Shown here piece after piece: positions 17,463 to 25,792 of a stretch of 63,563 nucleotides of DNA. A model generated the notes under the pieces. That model saw only the letters and a list, made by a program, of their open reading frames with translations. It did not search any database and was not told the DNA's origin. This DNA comes from an uncultured bacterium (lineage in GTDB: Bacteria > Actinomycetota > Actinomycetes > S36-B12 > CAIKAW01): the NCBI GenBank assembly GCA_903825575.1, contig CAIKAW010000010.1, positions 1 to 63,563 on the forward strand. Reading direction: 5' to 3'. Position numbers and translations under genes: made by a program. Every line of letters begins with the position of its first letter. The stretch's first letter is position 1.

Positions 17463-19130
17463 TCAGGTCGCCTTCCGCCGCGCCGCCGGGCGTCGGCGCG
17501 ATGGTCGCCAGGACGCCTCGCCGGCTTCAGCGGCGGCTAGTCGAAGGACTTCGCCGTGAGCCGCCAAAGCATCTGCAAGCGCAGCCACGCTGGCATCCTC
17601 CGGCATGACGTCAACCCGGAGCCCGTGTTCCTCGGCCGTCTTGACAGTGGCCTTTCCGATGCACGCAACGACGGTAGTCGGGTGAGGCTTGCCAGCGATG
17701 CCAACGAGATTGCGCACGGTCGACGATGACGTGAACAGCACGGCATCAAATCCGCCAGTCTTGATCGCTTCGCGAGTCTCGGCGGGCGGCGGTGCCGCAC
17801 GCACGGTGCGATAGGCCGTGACGTCGTCAACTTCCCAGCCGAGTTCGGTCAGACCAGCGACCAAGGTCTCTGTCGCGATATCTGCCCGTGGCAAGAAGAC
17901 TCGATTGATCGGGTCGACAAGCGAATCAAACTCGGGCCAGTCTTCTAGCAATCCAACACTCGACTGGTCGCCGGACGGTACGAGGTCGGGTTTGACGCCA
18001 AAGGCGACCAACGCCGCAGCGGTGGCTTCGCCGACAGCGGCTACCCGAAGTCCGGCAAAGGATCTGGCATCTAGGCCGTATTCATCGAATCGCTCGCGCA
18101 CTGCCTTAACGGCATTGGCCGAGGTAAATGCAATCCATTCGTAGCGGCCCGAAACAAGTCCGTGGATCGCTCGTTCCATCTGCTGTGGGGTGCGTGGCGG
18201 CTCCACCGAAATTGTCGGAACCTCAATCGGGACAGCGCCGTGGCGACGTAGCTGCTCGGATAGCGCTCCGGCCTGCTCCTTCGTGCGCGGCACAAGCACT
18301 CGCCAGCCAAACAACGGCTTGGTTTCAAACCACGAGAGTCGATCGCGCGCACCAACTGGATCACCGATAACGATGATGCCTTCGCCCTGTTGACGCGAGG
18401 CCTTAACAACCGTGGCCACGTCCGCAAGCGAGGCAGTCACGGTGACCTGCTCAACTGTGGTCCCGCCGCGCGTGATTGCTACGGGAGTTTGGGCAGATCG
18501 CCCGGCAGCAAGCAACGCCTTGGCAATCTCAGGGGCGCGATCGGCGCCGCCCAGTATCACCAAGGTAACCCTCGGGGAAATATGTAACGCGTAGTCGACT
18601 CCAGGGTCATCGGCATCCAGGACCCGAACCTCGCGGCCCGCACCCCCGGTCAAGGTGATCCCCGCGTATGCAGCGATTCCGGTAACCGTCGAAACTCCGG
18701 GAGCAAGTTCGAACGGAACCCGAGCCTTGGCCAACAAGGCGGCTTCGGCGGCGACGGCACCGTCCAAAACGGGGTCACCGGCGAGAAAACGAACCACACT
18801 GCGACCGGCTCTGGAAGCTTCGATAACGAGCTTCGCGCGCTCAGCGCGCGACAACGGCGAACCGTCGAGGGCGACCGCTGACACGACCTCAACGTCAGCT
18901 GCGACTCGGGTGCGCGCCAGATCAACGACCTCAGCATCTGCCACCACCAGCTCTGCCGCAGCCAACAGCGCTACGGCTCGAATGGTGAGGAGTTCGGGGT
19001 CGCCGGGACCAGCCGCCACTAGGGCGACTGCCCCCAGCGGGGCTTTGCGACGCACGGCTCGAGTGGCTCCACCCCCGGGCTCGGCTGGGGTTCGGTCATC
19101 GGACACGGCAACTGGACGGGTGCTGCTCAC
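17463..19130 (-). CDS. hemD: Fused SUMT-like / uroporphyrinogen-III synthase HemD
   Basis: 555 residues. The C-terminal half (from about residue 275) is uroporphyrinogen-III synthase, which closes hydroxymethylbilane with ring-D inversion ([57 protein letters not shown]). The N-terminal half has the fold of uroporphyrinogen-III methyltransferase ([19 protein letters not shown]) but its motifs are worn: the usual GGDPFxFGRGGEE block reads [14 protein letters not shown]. It may not methylate. A basic C-terminal tail ([14 protein letters not shown]) follows. GTG start overlaps the hemC stop (GTGA). Confidence 0.9.
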   Translation of the reverse strand: MSSTRPVAVSDDRTPAEPGGGATRAVRRKAPLGAVALVAAGPGDPELLTIRAVALLAAAELVVADAEVVDLARTRVAADVEVVSAVALDGSPLSRAERAKLVIEASRAGRSVVRFLAGDPVLDGAVAAEAALLAKARVPFELAPGVSTVTGIAAYAGITLTGGAGREVRVLDADDPGVDYALHISPRVTLVILGGADRAPEIAKALLAAGRSAQTPVAITRGGTTVEQVTVTASLADVATVVKASRQQGEGIIVIGDPVGARDRLSWFETKPLFGWRVLVPRTKEQAGALSEQLRRHGAVPIEVPTISVEPPRTPQQMERAIHGLVSGRYEWIAFTSANAVKAVRERFDEYGLDARSFAGLRVAAVGEATAAALVAFGVKPDLVPSGDQSSVGLLEDWPEFDSLVDPINRVFLPRADIATETLVAGLTELGWEVDDVTAYRTVRAAPPPAETREAIKTGGFDAVLFTSSSTVRNLVGIAGKPHPTTVVACIGKATVKTAEEHGLRVDVMPEDASVAALADALAAHGEVLRLAAAEAGEASWRPSRRRPAARRKAT

Positions 19131-20053
19131 GGCACTCGCTCTCCCAATAATTCGGCGGCACCGGACGCGACGAGTTCGGCGGCTAGGCGTGCGCCCAGAA
19201 CCTCCGGCTCGTCGGCAGGACCGACGATGGACTTGCGGACAACTGCACCAACGCCAAGTACGGCGGCATGCAGGTTCAGTTCGGGTCGCTCAGACCCAAA
19301 TCCATGTGTGCTCGCGTACGCGCCAACCGGCGCGCTGCAGCCGGCCTCCAGCGTTGCAAGCACCGAACGTTCCGCCAAGACGGCGGCACGAGTCTCGGCG
19401 TCATCAAGTTGAGCCAACGCGGCCAGCAACTCGAGATCGGTTTCGTCCGACCGGCATTCAACGGCAAGTGCGCCCTGGCCTGGTGCTGGAAGAAAGTCGG
19501 TAGGTGAAAGCAACTGCGTAGCTGAATCCGCCCGTCCAAGACGCGCAAGTCCAGCCTGCGCAAGCACAACTGCATCCAGGTCGCCAGATGTAACGCGGCC
19601 TAAGCGAGTGTCGACGTTGCCGCGCAATTCGACGACATTCAGATCCGCCCTCGCGTTCAGCAACAGTGCCCGACGTCGCGGCGAGCCCGTACCCACGCTG
19701 GCACCAGTCGGAAGATCTGCAAGCTTGAGCCGATCCCGAGCGCACAATGCGTCACGCGGATCAGCCCGGCGCGGAATCGCGGCCAGCCGCAGGCTCGGAT
19801 CTGGCGCAGTTGGCAGATCCTTGAGCGAATGAACGGCCAGTTGCGCTTGGCCAGCGTTCAACGCAGCCCTGACTGCTCCAACGAAGACACCCGTGCCACC
19901 AATTACTTCGAGTGGGGCAGAGTTCACATCGCCATGGGTTGTGATCGGAAGTAACTCAACCGGGCGCCCCATAATGCTGCTGAGCTCTGTCGCTAGTGCG
20001 CCCGCTTGAGCAAGTGCTAGCGCACTTCCGCGCGTGGCGATGAATACGGTCAT
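19127..20053 (-). CDS. hemC: Hydroxymethylbilane synthase HemC
   Basis: Porphobilinogen deaminase (308 residues) polymerising four porphobilinogens. Typical blocks: FIATRGSALALAQ, AVHSLKDLPT, GTGSPRRRALL, ELRGNVDTRL, and LEAGCSAPVGAYA, whose Cys239 carries the dipyrromethane cofactor. ATG at 20053 overlaps the hemA stop by 4 bp. Confidence 0.96.
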   Translation of the reverse strand: MTVFIATRGSALALAQAGALATELSSIMGRPVELLPITTHGDVNSAPLEVIGGTGVFVGAVRAALNAGQAQLAVHSLKDLPTAPDPSLRLAAIPRRADPRDALCARDRLKLADLPTGASVGTGSPRRRALLLNARADLNVVELRGNVDTRLGRVTSGDLDAVVLAQAGLARLGRADSATQLLSPTDFLPAPGQGALAVECRSDETDLELLAALAQLDDAETRAAVLAERSVLATLEAGCSAPVGAYASTHGFGSERPELNLHAAVLGVGAVVRKSIVGPADEPEVLGARLAAELVASGAAELLGERVP

Positions 20054-21366
20054 GACAGCATCGGCGGAAGGTCGTCGGCTACGACCGCTGGGCGGGTTAG
20101 GGCTGCAATGGCATTGGGGTCAAGATCGAACAGGGCCTGCAGCGCCTCGGCATAGCGGTGCCCACCAGATTGCGTGGCAAATTCCTTCATGCGCACTGTG
20201 GGGGTGTGCAGCAAGGTCGACACAAGGCGACGCATCGCCCGTTCAATTTCGTCTGTAGGAACCGAATCCGCGTGGTGCGAACGAAGTTTGTCCATCTCAG
20301 CGGACACGACCTCGTTCGCCCGCGCCCGTAGTGAGACAACGATGGGGTCGACCCGACTCGCTTCGCGTGTTCCGACGTACGCTGCGACCTCTTCAACAAT
20401 GATCACGCGAGCAGCAGCGATCTGGGCTTCTGACACCGCGGCATCTGGACGAGCGGCGATCGCAGACATGTCGATCCGCACTACGCCTGGGAGGTCAGCT
20501 AGCTCCGGATCAGTGTCGTGAGGAACGGCAAGATCGATGATGACTAGAGGCCTCGAGCCACGCTGCGGCAACGCCTTTGCAATCTCAGCCGTGCCGATGA
20601 CAACGCCCATTGCACCGGTACCGCTGATGATCAGGTCGGCAGACGCGTATTCCTCAGCGATGTGCTCCAACGACAAGGCACGACCGCCGGTAAGTGCGGC
20701 GAGGCGCTCGGCGTTTGCATGGGTCCGGTTTGCAATCACCAGGTGCCCGATTCCGGCCGCCTGCAAAGTCGTTGCGGCCAAACTCGAAATGGCACCGGCG
20801 CCGACAACCAACGCGTGCCGTCCGGAAAGGCCGCCAAGCGCTTCGTCAGCCAAGCCAAGGGCTACCGAAACAATAGATGCGCCGGCACGATCGATTCCGG
20901 TATCGGTATGCACCCGCTTCCCGACCCGAAGTGCCGCCTGGCCGAGGCCATTGAGCGTGCGACCAACCGTGGCCGCCTCCTGCGATCGACGCAACCCAGA
21001 ACGCACCTGCCCGAGGATCTGCTGCTCGCCTACGACCATCGAATCAAGACCTGACGCGACATCGAAGAGATGCTCGACCGCGCGGTCTTCGTACAGCGCA
21101 TACAAGTGCGGCGTCAGTTCCTCGCGCGAGACACCCGCATGCTTAGCCAAGGCCGCGGTAACGGAATCGACCGCACCATGGAACCGCGCGACGTCTGCAT
21201 ACACCTCAACCCGGTTGCATGTCGTAACGAGGAGCACCTCGGCAACGTGTTCGGAATCGAATACTTCGTGCAGCAATGCCTGCGCATCTGCTTCGGAAAG
21301 TGCCGTGCGATCAAGCAGATCCATCGGCGCACTGCGGTGACTCGCACCAACAACGAGGAGCGTCAT
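20050..21366 (-). CDS. hemA: Glutamyl-tRNA reductase HemA
   Basis: NADPH-dependent enzyme (438 residues) reducing glutamyl-tRNA to glutamate-1-semialdehyde, the entry point of C5 heme synthesis. Catalytic Cys50 lies in TTCNRVEVY; GASHRSAP near the N-terminus, GLRRSQEAATVG and HALVVGAGAISSLAA (NADPH-binding) follow. ATG at 21366 overlaps the rex stop by 4 bp, so expression follows rex. Confidence 0.95.
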   Translation of the reverse strand: MTLLVVGASHRSAPMDLLDRTALSEADAQALLHEVFDSEHVAEVLLVTTCNRVEVYADVARFHGAVDSVTAALAKHAGVSREELTPHLYALYEDRAVEHLFDVASGLDSMVVGEQQILGQVRSGLRRSQEAATVGRTLNGLGQAALRVGKRVHTDTGIDRAGASIVSVALGLADEALGGLSGRHALVVGAGAISSLAATTLQAAGIGHLVIANRTHANAERLAALTGGRALSLEHIAEEYASADLIISGTGAMGVVIGTAEIAKALPQRGSRPLVIIDLAVPHDTDPELADLPGVVRIDMSAIAARPDAAVSEAQIAAARVIIVEEVAAYVGTREASRVDPIVVSLRARANEVVSAEMDKLRSHHADSVPTDEIERAMRRLVSTLLHTPTVRMKEFATQSGGHRYAEALQALFDLDPNAIAALTRPAVVADDLPPMLS

Positions 21367-22046
21367 GCCTGCACCGCCGCGACCTTGCGCTGTTCGTGGA
21401 AGGCAAGGATTTGCAACTCAAGTCCGAGGTCGACCTGACGCAATTCGGTGCCTTCAGGCACGGTGAGAATCGTGGGAGCGAAATTCAAGATTGCGGTGAT
21501 CCCGGCCGCAACAAGTCGATCGCAGACGCCTTGGGCCGCTGTGGCTGGGGTCGCGATCACTCCGATCGCTGCGCCGGTGGCGGCGATGGTGGATTCGAGT
21601 TCCGAGAGCGGCTGAACTGTTCGAGGCGGCTGCAACGCGGTCACAGTCGTACCAATCAAGTCGGGGTCAACGTCGAACATGCCCACGATCTGGAACCCTC
21701 GGGAAGCGAATCCGCCGTAGTGGACTAGGGCGTGCCCTAGGTGCCCTACCCCAACGACGACGACCGGCCACTCGTGGGTTAATCCCAGTTCGCGCGAGAT
21801 CTGGAAGCGCAGGTAACCCACGTCATAACCCACACCTCGAGTGCCGTAAGTGCCCAGATGTGAAAGATCCTTGCGCAGTTTCGCGCTCGTGACACCGGCC
21901 GTAAGCGCCAATTCTTCGCTGCTTACCGTTATGACTCCCCGCTCGAGGAAGACCCCGAGCACCCGCAGGTAGACCGGCAGTCGCGCCACGGTCGCATCGG
22001 GTATGGCAGCGCCGGCACGAGCGCGGACTCCGCGGGCGAGCGTCAC
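21363..22046 (-). CDS. rex: Redox-sensing transcriptional repressor Rex
   Basis: NADH/NAD+-sensing repressor (227 residues). The N-terminal winged helix (ARLPVYLRVLGVFLERGV, SSEELALTAGVTSAKLRKDLSHLG) is followed by a Rossmann domain with GVGHLG at 99-104. Rex leaves its operators when NADH is high. GTG start at 22046 with GGAGGA five nt upstream. It heads the rex-hemA-hemC-hemD unit, the order known in Streptomyces, where Rex also represses nuo and cyd operons. A Rex-type operator is present upstream of menJ-nuoA at 1715-1732. Confidence 0.95.
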   Translation of the reverse strand: MTLARGVRARAGAAIPDATVARLPVYLRVLGVFLERGVITVSSEELALTAGVTSAKLRKDLSHLGTYGTRGVGYDVGYLRFQISRELGLTHEWPVVVVGVGHLGHALVHYGGFASRGFQIVGMFDVDPDLIGTTVTALQPPRTVQPLSELESTIAATGAAIGVIATPATAAQGVCDRLVAAGITAILNFAPTILTVPEGTELRQVDLGLELQILAFHEQRKVAAVQA

Positions 22047-22122
22047 AGTGTTCCTCCGACGGGCAGGGCTAGGGCCGCATCAGGTTCCGGCGTCCCCTGT
22101 TGGTCAGGGTAGGTATCCCGGG

Positions 22123-22138
22123 CACAAAGTCACAAAGT
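22123..22138. repeat. Direct repeat CACAAAGT x2 in the rex promoter region
   Basis: Two head-to-tail copies of CACAAAGT. On the minus strand they read ACTTTGTG twice and contain TTGTGA, followed after 18 nt by TACCCT, a possible -35/-10 pair for rex. TTGTGA also resembles one half of a Rex site, but no second half is present. Confidence 0.4.
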
Positions 22139-22150
22139 CAGCCGGGAGGG

Positions 22151-22167
22151 TGTCCACTATGTGGACA
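22151..22167. promoter_or_regulatory. Perfect inverted repeat between the glutaredoxin-like gene and rex
   Basis: TGTCCACTATGTGGACA: perfect 7-bp arms around TAT, about 105 bp upstream of the rex GTG and overlapping the stop of the preceding gene. It does not fit the Rex consensus (GTGAA-N4-TTCAC). No T-run follows on either strand, so an operator is more likely than a terminator. The cognate regulator is unknown. Confidence 0.4.
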
Positions 22168-22405
22168 ATCCGCCCAATATTATGCGCCGGAGCTCTTGCG
22201 GGTCCACCCGCCAGTGGGCCACCTTCACCCCGTCAACCAAGACCACCGGGATCCACTCCCAGTACTTTTCGGCCAATTCCGCATCGTCCAGGATCGAACG
22301 CTCCTCCCAGGCCACGCCCGCCGCGTCGCACTCGTCGGCAACCACGACCCGGGCGACGTCGCACAAGTGGCAGCCAGGTTTGCCGATAAGGGTCACTCGC
22401 GTCAT
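22157..22405 (-). CDS. Glutaredoxin-like protein
   Basis: 82-residue thioredoxin-fold protein with a CXXC active site in LIGKPGCHLCDVA (Cys12, Cys15), the cis-Pro region EWIPVVLVDGV and C-terminal PQELRRIIL; matches the glutaredoxin-like DUF836 group. Probable thiol-disulfide exchange partner, substrate unknown. I use the ATG at 22405; the frame is open further upstream without similarity. It precedes rex by 110 bp on the same strand. Confidence 0.85.
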   Translation of the reverse strand: MTRVTLIGKPGCHLCDVARVVVADECDAAGVAWEERSILDDAELAEKYWEWIPVVLVDGVKVAHWRVDPQELRRIILGGLST

Positions 22406-22452
22406 TCCACAAGTGTCCCATCGCCCCGCGGGCCCGCCGACGTCCAACGGCC

Positions 22453-22458
22453 TAGTCT
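22453..22458 (+). promoter_or_regulatory. -10 element for a leaderless HAD gene transcript
   Basis: TAGTCT exactly six nt before the GTG at 22465. GGAG occurs but too close to the GTG to act as a Shine-Dalgarno, so leaderless initiation fits better. Confidence 0.5.
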
Positions 22459-22464
22459 CGGAGT

Positions 22465-23346
22465 GTGAGTCTTGGACCGATGGCAGCTGGGGCAAAGCGC
22501 GAGCCCATGTTCGATGCTGCGGCAGCAGCGATCCCGGAAGTGGAAGCCGAGCTCAGCGTCCCCAAAGATCCGCGGGCCGCAGCGTTCTTCGATGTAGATA
22601 ACACCATCTTGAGAGGGGCCAGCGCTTTCCACCTGGCTCGCGGATTGGCGGCGCGAAATTACTTCTCTGGTGCAGATCTTGCTGGTTTCGCTTGGAAGCA
22701 AGCCAAATTCGCACTAGGTGGCAAAGAAGATCGTGCCGACATGGCAGCCGCGACGGCGGCAGCTCTCACATTCGTAGCGGGGCGCGACGTTGCCGAACTC
22801 GTTGGTATCGGCGAGGAAATCTTCGATGAGTACATAATCGACAAACTTTGGCCCGGAACGTTGGCCCTGGCTCAATCGCACCTCGATGCGGGTCAGCGAG
22901 TCTGGTTGGTCACCGCCACCCCAATCGAATTGGCTGAGGTAATCGCTCGCAGGCTGGGGTTGACCGGAGCGCTCGGTACAACGAGCGAGATCCGCCACGG
23001 CCACTACACGGGAAGACTGCTGGGCCATCCGATGCATGGCCCAGCCAAGGCCAGCGCAGTGCGCGAATTGGCTATCCATGAGGGACTCGAACTCGAACGT
23101 TGCTCGGCCTACTCGGATTCGGCAAACGACATCCCGCTGTTGTCATTGGTCGGGCACCCCACGGCGGTGAATCCAGACAGAGAACTACTCAGGTATGCGC
23201 GGACCCACTCATGGCCGGTGCGCGACTACCGCCGGAGCCGGCGGGTGTGGCGGGTTACCGTGCCGGGGGCCGCAACCGCAGGTATCGCAGCCGGGGTCGG
23301 CATCGGCATCGTCGCAACGCGTCACCGAGGTGACGCGGCCCGCTGA
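22465..23346 (+). CDS. HAD-IB family phosphatase with C-terminal membrane helix
   Basis: 293-residue HAD hydrolase of subclass IB (SerB/CicA-like). The nucleophile motif AAFFDVDNTIL (Asp43, Asp45), motif II VWLVTATP and motif IV SAYSDSANDIPLL are intact. A hydrophobic C-terminal segment (PGAATAGIAAGVGIGIVAT) suggests membrane anchoring. The neighbouring acyltransferase and membrane location suggest a phospholipid-related phosphatase, but phosphoserine phosphatase cannot be excluded. The 3' end overlaps the convergent acyltransferase gene by 25 bp. Confidence 0.85.
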   Translation: MSLGPMAAGAKREPMFDAAAAAIPEVEAELSVPKDPRAAAFFDVDNTILRGASAFHLARGLAARNYFSGADLAGFAWKQAKFALGGKEDRADMAAATAAALTFVAGRDVAELVGIGEEIFDEYIIDKLWPGTLALAQSHLDAGQRVWLVTATPIELAEVIARRLGLTGALGTTSEIRHGHYTGRLLGHPMHGPAKASAVRELAIHEGLELERCSAYSDSANDIPLLSLVGHPTAVNPDRELLRYARTHSWPVRDYRRSRRVWRVTVPGAATAGIAAGVGIGIVATRHRGDAAR

Positions 23347-24182
23347 GCAAGTAGTTCATAGAGCGTGGCTTGGATCTGCTCGCGCACCGAATCAGTCAGA
23401 TCTAGCACCGCCATCGTGTCGTCAGCGTCCACCGCAAGATCAGCCGGATAGATCGGCTCGCCAAAGCGAATCAGCCATTTGCTGCGAAGCGGAATCAAGC
23501 CCAACGGTCCGAGCCATGGGAAAGTCGGAGTCAGCGGGAAGTACGGCGCCCCGATCAAACGAGCAAGCAGCTTGGAGTTGCCCAACATCGGATACGCCTC
23601 CTCGGCACCGACGATGCTGCATGGAATCAGCGGCACCCCGGTGCGCAACGCAGCTGAGACAAATCCGCCTCGGCCGAATCGCTGCAGTCGGTAGCGCTGC
23701 GAGTAGGGCTTGCCAACACCCTTGTAGCCCTCGGGCCACACGCCCACCAATTCCCCCGCCTTAAGTAAGCGCTCCGCGTCGGCATTGCACGCGAGCGTCG
23801 TACCACCTCGACGCGCAACTTCGGACAGGAACGGCATCCGGAATACAAAATCAGCGCCCAAGGTGCGCAAGAAGCGCCCACTGGAATCGTGTACGGCCAC
23901 TTGAGTCATCAACGCATCGATCGCGATCGTGCCCGAGTGGTTGGCCACGATCAACGCCCCACCGTCGACCGGCAGGTGTTCGGCGCCGCTTACTTCGACC
24001 CGAAACCAATCTCGATACAACGTACGAAATGCCGGGAGAAACACTCGTTCAGTTAACTCGGCGTCGAAACCAAAATCGTCTACTTCGTAATCGCCGGCAA
24101 GCCGCCGTTGAAGGAATGATGCGAAGTCATTTGAGGCAGGCATGGGCGGGACTGGCAGAGGAATGATCTTGGCGTCAGCCAT
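23322..24182 (-). CDS. PlsC-like lysophospholipid acyltransferase
   Basis: 286-residue membrane-associated acyltransferase. The catalytic His-Asp pair lies in VANHSGTIAIDALM (His82 and Asp89, six residues between, the spacing of an actinobacterial subgroup rather than classic HX4D). VGVWPEGYKGVGK is the substrate-binding glycine/proline block. Likely acylates lysophosphatidate or a related glycerolipid; the exact acceptor is not readable. ATG at 24182 overlaps the SDR gene by 8 bp. Confidence 0.85.
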   Translation of the reverse strand: MADAKIIPLPVPPMPASNDFASFLQRRLAGDYEVDDFGFDAELTERVFLPAFRTLYRDWFRVEVSGAEHLPVDGGALIVANHSGTIAIDALMTQVAVHDSSGRFLRTLGADFVFRMPFLSEVARRGGTTLACNADAERLLKAGELVGVWPEGYKGVGKPYSQRYRLQRFGRGGFVSAALRTGVPLIPCSIVGAEEAYPMLGNSKLLARLIGAPYFPLTPTFPWLGPLGLIPLRSKWLIRFGEPIYPADLAVDADDTMAVLDLTDSVREQIQATLYELLAQRAASPR

Positions 24183-25173
24183 GGTCAGCCTCCCGTGCGG
24201 CAGTCGAATCTAAGGTTGCGCCGGCAACTTCAACCGCGCCGTGCACGTAGGCGTCAAAGGCCGCTCTAGTCGAATACTTGGGAATGAAGCCCCAGCTACG
24301 TTCTGCCGCGGAAGTGTCAAGCATCCGGCCGTAGGCAAGGTATTCAACCTCCTGCCCAGAGAAGTCGACACCGGCCTGGTGAAGCACACCGAGCACTGGA
24401 CCGAACAGTGGTGCTGGCACTGGTAACACCGGACGCCCAATTAGCCCGGCGGCCTGAAGCAAGGTGATCGCTCCTGCACCAGCAATGTTGTACGTCCCGG
24501 TGAAATCGGCAATTGCCGCGCGATGTAACGCCGATAGCAAGTCGTCTTCGTGCAGAAACTGCAACCGAGGATCGCGACCTAGGACAATTGGAATCACGGG
24601 TAGCCGAAAGTAATGAGTCATCCCGGTTTGCACTGTCGGTCCGATGGCGTGGGCAAACCTCAAGGTCGCGATACCGACATCAGGACGACGTCGTGCGAAC
24701 GCAGCCACGTAGCCTTCGACTTCGACGCAGTCGCGCGCCCAACCGCCGAGCGGTGGACTGTCCGGCTGATCGGACTCTGTGAAGAGCGCCGGATCCGACG
24801 GACCGCATCCATATACCGATCCGGTTGACTTAACCACCAGACGTTGCACGCTTGGGGTCGCTTGGACCGCCGCCAGCAATTGCAACGACCCAATGACGTT
24901 GATCTCTTTCATTGCTGACCGATTGCCCACCGACGCTCGAGTGGAAAGCACCCCGGCATGCACGACAGTGTCGACCGCAGCGTCCGCTAGTACTTTGCCC
25001 AAGACGGCACTACGGATGTCTATGCGAATGAAGTCGGCCCCGCCGAGATCCGCCTCTGGGGCTCGCAAATCGACCGCAATGACTCGCTCTACGTTCGGGT
25101 CATTCGAGAGCGCGGCAGCAAGCCGCGAGCCAAACTGCCCGGCCGCACCGGTCACTAGCACAACCCGAGGCAT
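24175..25173 (-). CDS. Atypical NAD-dependent epimerase/dehydratase (extended SDR)
   Basis: 332-residue Rossmann protein. NAD(P)-binding VTGAAGQFGSRLAAAL (GxxGxxG) and the STGSVYG serine block are present. Where active SDRs have YxxxK this one reads WARDCVEVEGY, so both catalytic Tyr and Lys are missing; related actinobacterial proteins share the VEVEGY block. LRFAHAIGP and LQFLHEDDLLSALH follow. Substrate unknown; it may bind rather than turn over a nucleotide sugar or lipid. AAGGAGG five nt upstream supports the ATG at 25173. Confidence 0.8.
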   Translation of the reverse strand: MPRVVLVTGAAGQFGSRLAAALSNDPNVERVIAVDLRAPEADLGGADFIRIDIRSAVLGKVLADAAVDTVVHAGVLSTRASVGNRSAMKEINVIGSLQLLAAVQATPSVQRLVVKSTGSVYGCGPSDPALFTESDQPDSPPLGGWARDCVEVEGYVAAFARRRPDVGIATLRFAHAIGPTVQTGMTHYFRLPVIPIVLGRDPRLQFLHEDDLLSALHRAAIADFTGTYNIAGAGAITLLQAAGLIGRPVLPVPAPLFGPVLGVLHQAGVDFSGQEVEYLAYGRMLDTSAAERSWGFIPKYSTRAAFDAYVHGAVEVAGATLDSTAAREADHG

Positions 25174-25190
25174 GCGAGCCTCCTTAGGAA

Positions 25191-25289
25191 CTACTTCTTG
25201 TTACGGCGCTGAACGCGCGTCTTCTTCAACAACTTGCGGTGCTTCTTCTTGGCCATTCGCTTGCGACGCTTCTTGATTACGGAGCCCAC
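25191..25289 (-). CDS. 32-residue basic AURKAIP1/COX24-domain protein
   Basis: Very short gene: GTG at 25289 to TAG at 25191, with GAGG seven nt upstream. The product begins [19 protein letters not shown] and ends TRVQRRNKK; more than half of the residues are Lys or Arg. It matches the tiny actinobacterial AURKAIP1/COX24 proteins, which are thought to be ribosome-associated. It sits 148 bp after bldC and 17 bp before the SDR gene. Confidence 0.92.
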   Translation of the reverse strand: MGSVIKKRRKRMAKKKHRKLLKKTRVQRRNKK

Positions 25290-25437
25290 CGGGCTACCTC
25301 ACTATCGGTCGGGCGACCCTCAGGTCGATTACTGACACGGCCTCGCGATCGCCGTGCGCGACCTCTTGCAGCCTACTCGCGCCCCCGAACAGCCCTAACC
25401 AGCGGACGCCGGGTGACACAACAACTCCTGGAACGAC

Positions 25438-25644
25438 TCAGCCGGCTTCGACGAACGAATCGCGAAGGTATCCGTGGACCGCCTGCTCTGGGACCCGAAA
25501 GGACCGCCCAACTCGCACGGCTGGCAAGTCACCCCCGTGGACCAGGCGGTAAACGGTCATCTTGGATACGCGCATTACCTGCGCGACTTCCGCCACGGTA
25601 AGGAAGCGGACCTCCGCGAGGGGTCGCTCGTGCGACGAGGACAT
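25438..25644 (-). CDS. bldC: BldC-family MerR-like DNA-binding protein
   Basis: 68-residue single-domain winged-helix regulator, the same length as Streptomyces BldC. The helix-turn-helix VRFLTVAEVAQVMRVSKMTVYRLVHGG and wing LPAVRVGRSFRVPEQAVHGYL are clear. BldC binds direct repeats cooperatively and controls development in Streptomyces; its targets here are unknown. I start at ATG 25644 (MSSSHERP); the frame is open further upstream with no similarity. The order bldC, AURKAIP1 protein, SDR, acyltransferase also occurs in other actinobacteria. Confidence 0.9.
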   Translation of the reverse strand: MSSSHERPLAEVRFLTVAEVAQVMRVSKMTVYRLVHGGDLPAVRVGRSFRVPEQAVHGYLRDSFVEAG

Positions 25645-25792
25645 GAGCCACCGACCATTCCGCGTGGTCTGGACCCCGGCTTCCCCACCGGACCAAATAA
25701 CACGCTCAAGTGGAGGAAGGCTAGTGGCCAGTGGGGCTGCTGGGGAAGGGGGGCCCGGCTGCGACTTTCTCACAGCCCCTAATGGTTGGCCG

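Noticed and set aside
22151-22167. The palindrome upstream of rex as a Rex site
   Set aside because: Centre is N3 and the arms read TGTCCAC, lacking the GTGAA-N4-TTCAC core; kept only as an unassigned inverted repeat.
25345-25355. GCGATCGC octamer as a HIP1-like repeat
   Set aside because: Only scattered single occurrences, no sign of the enrichment seen in cyanobacteria.
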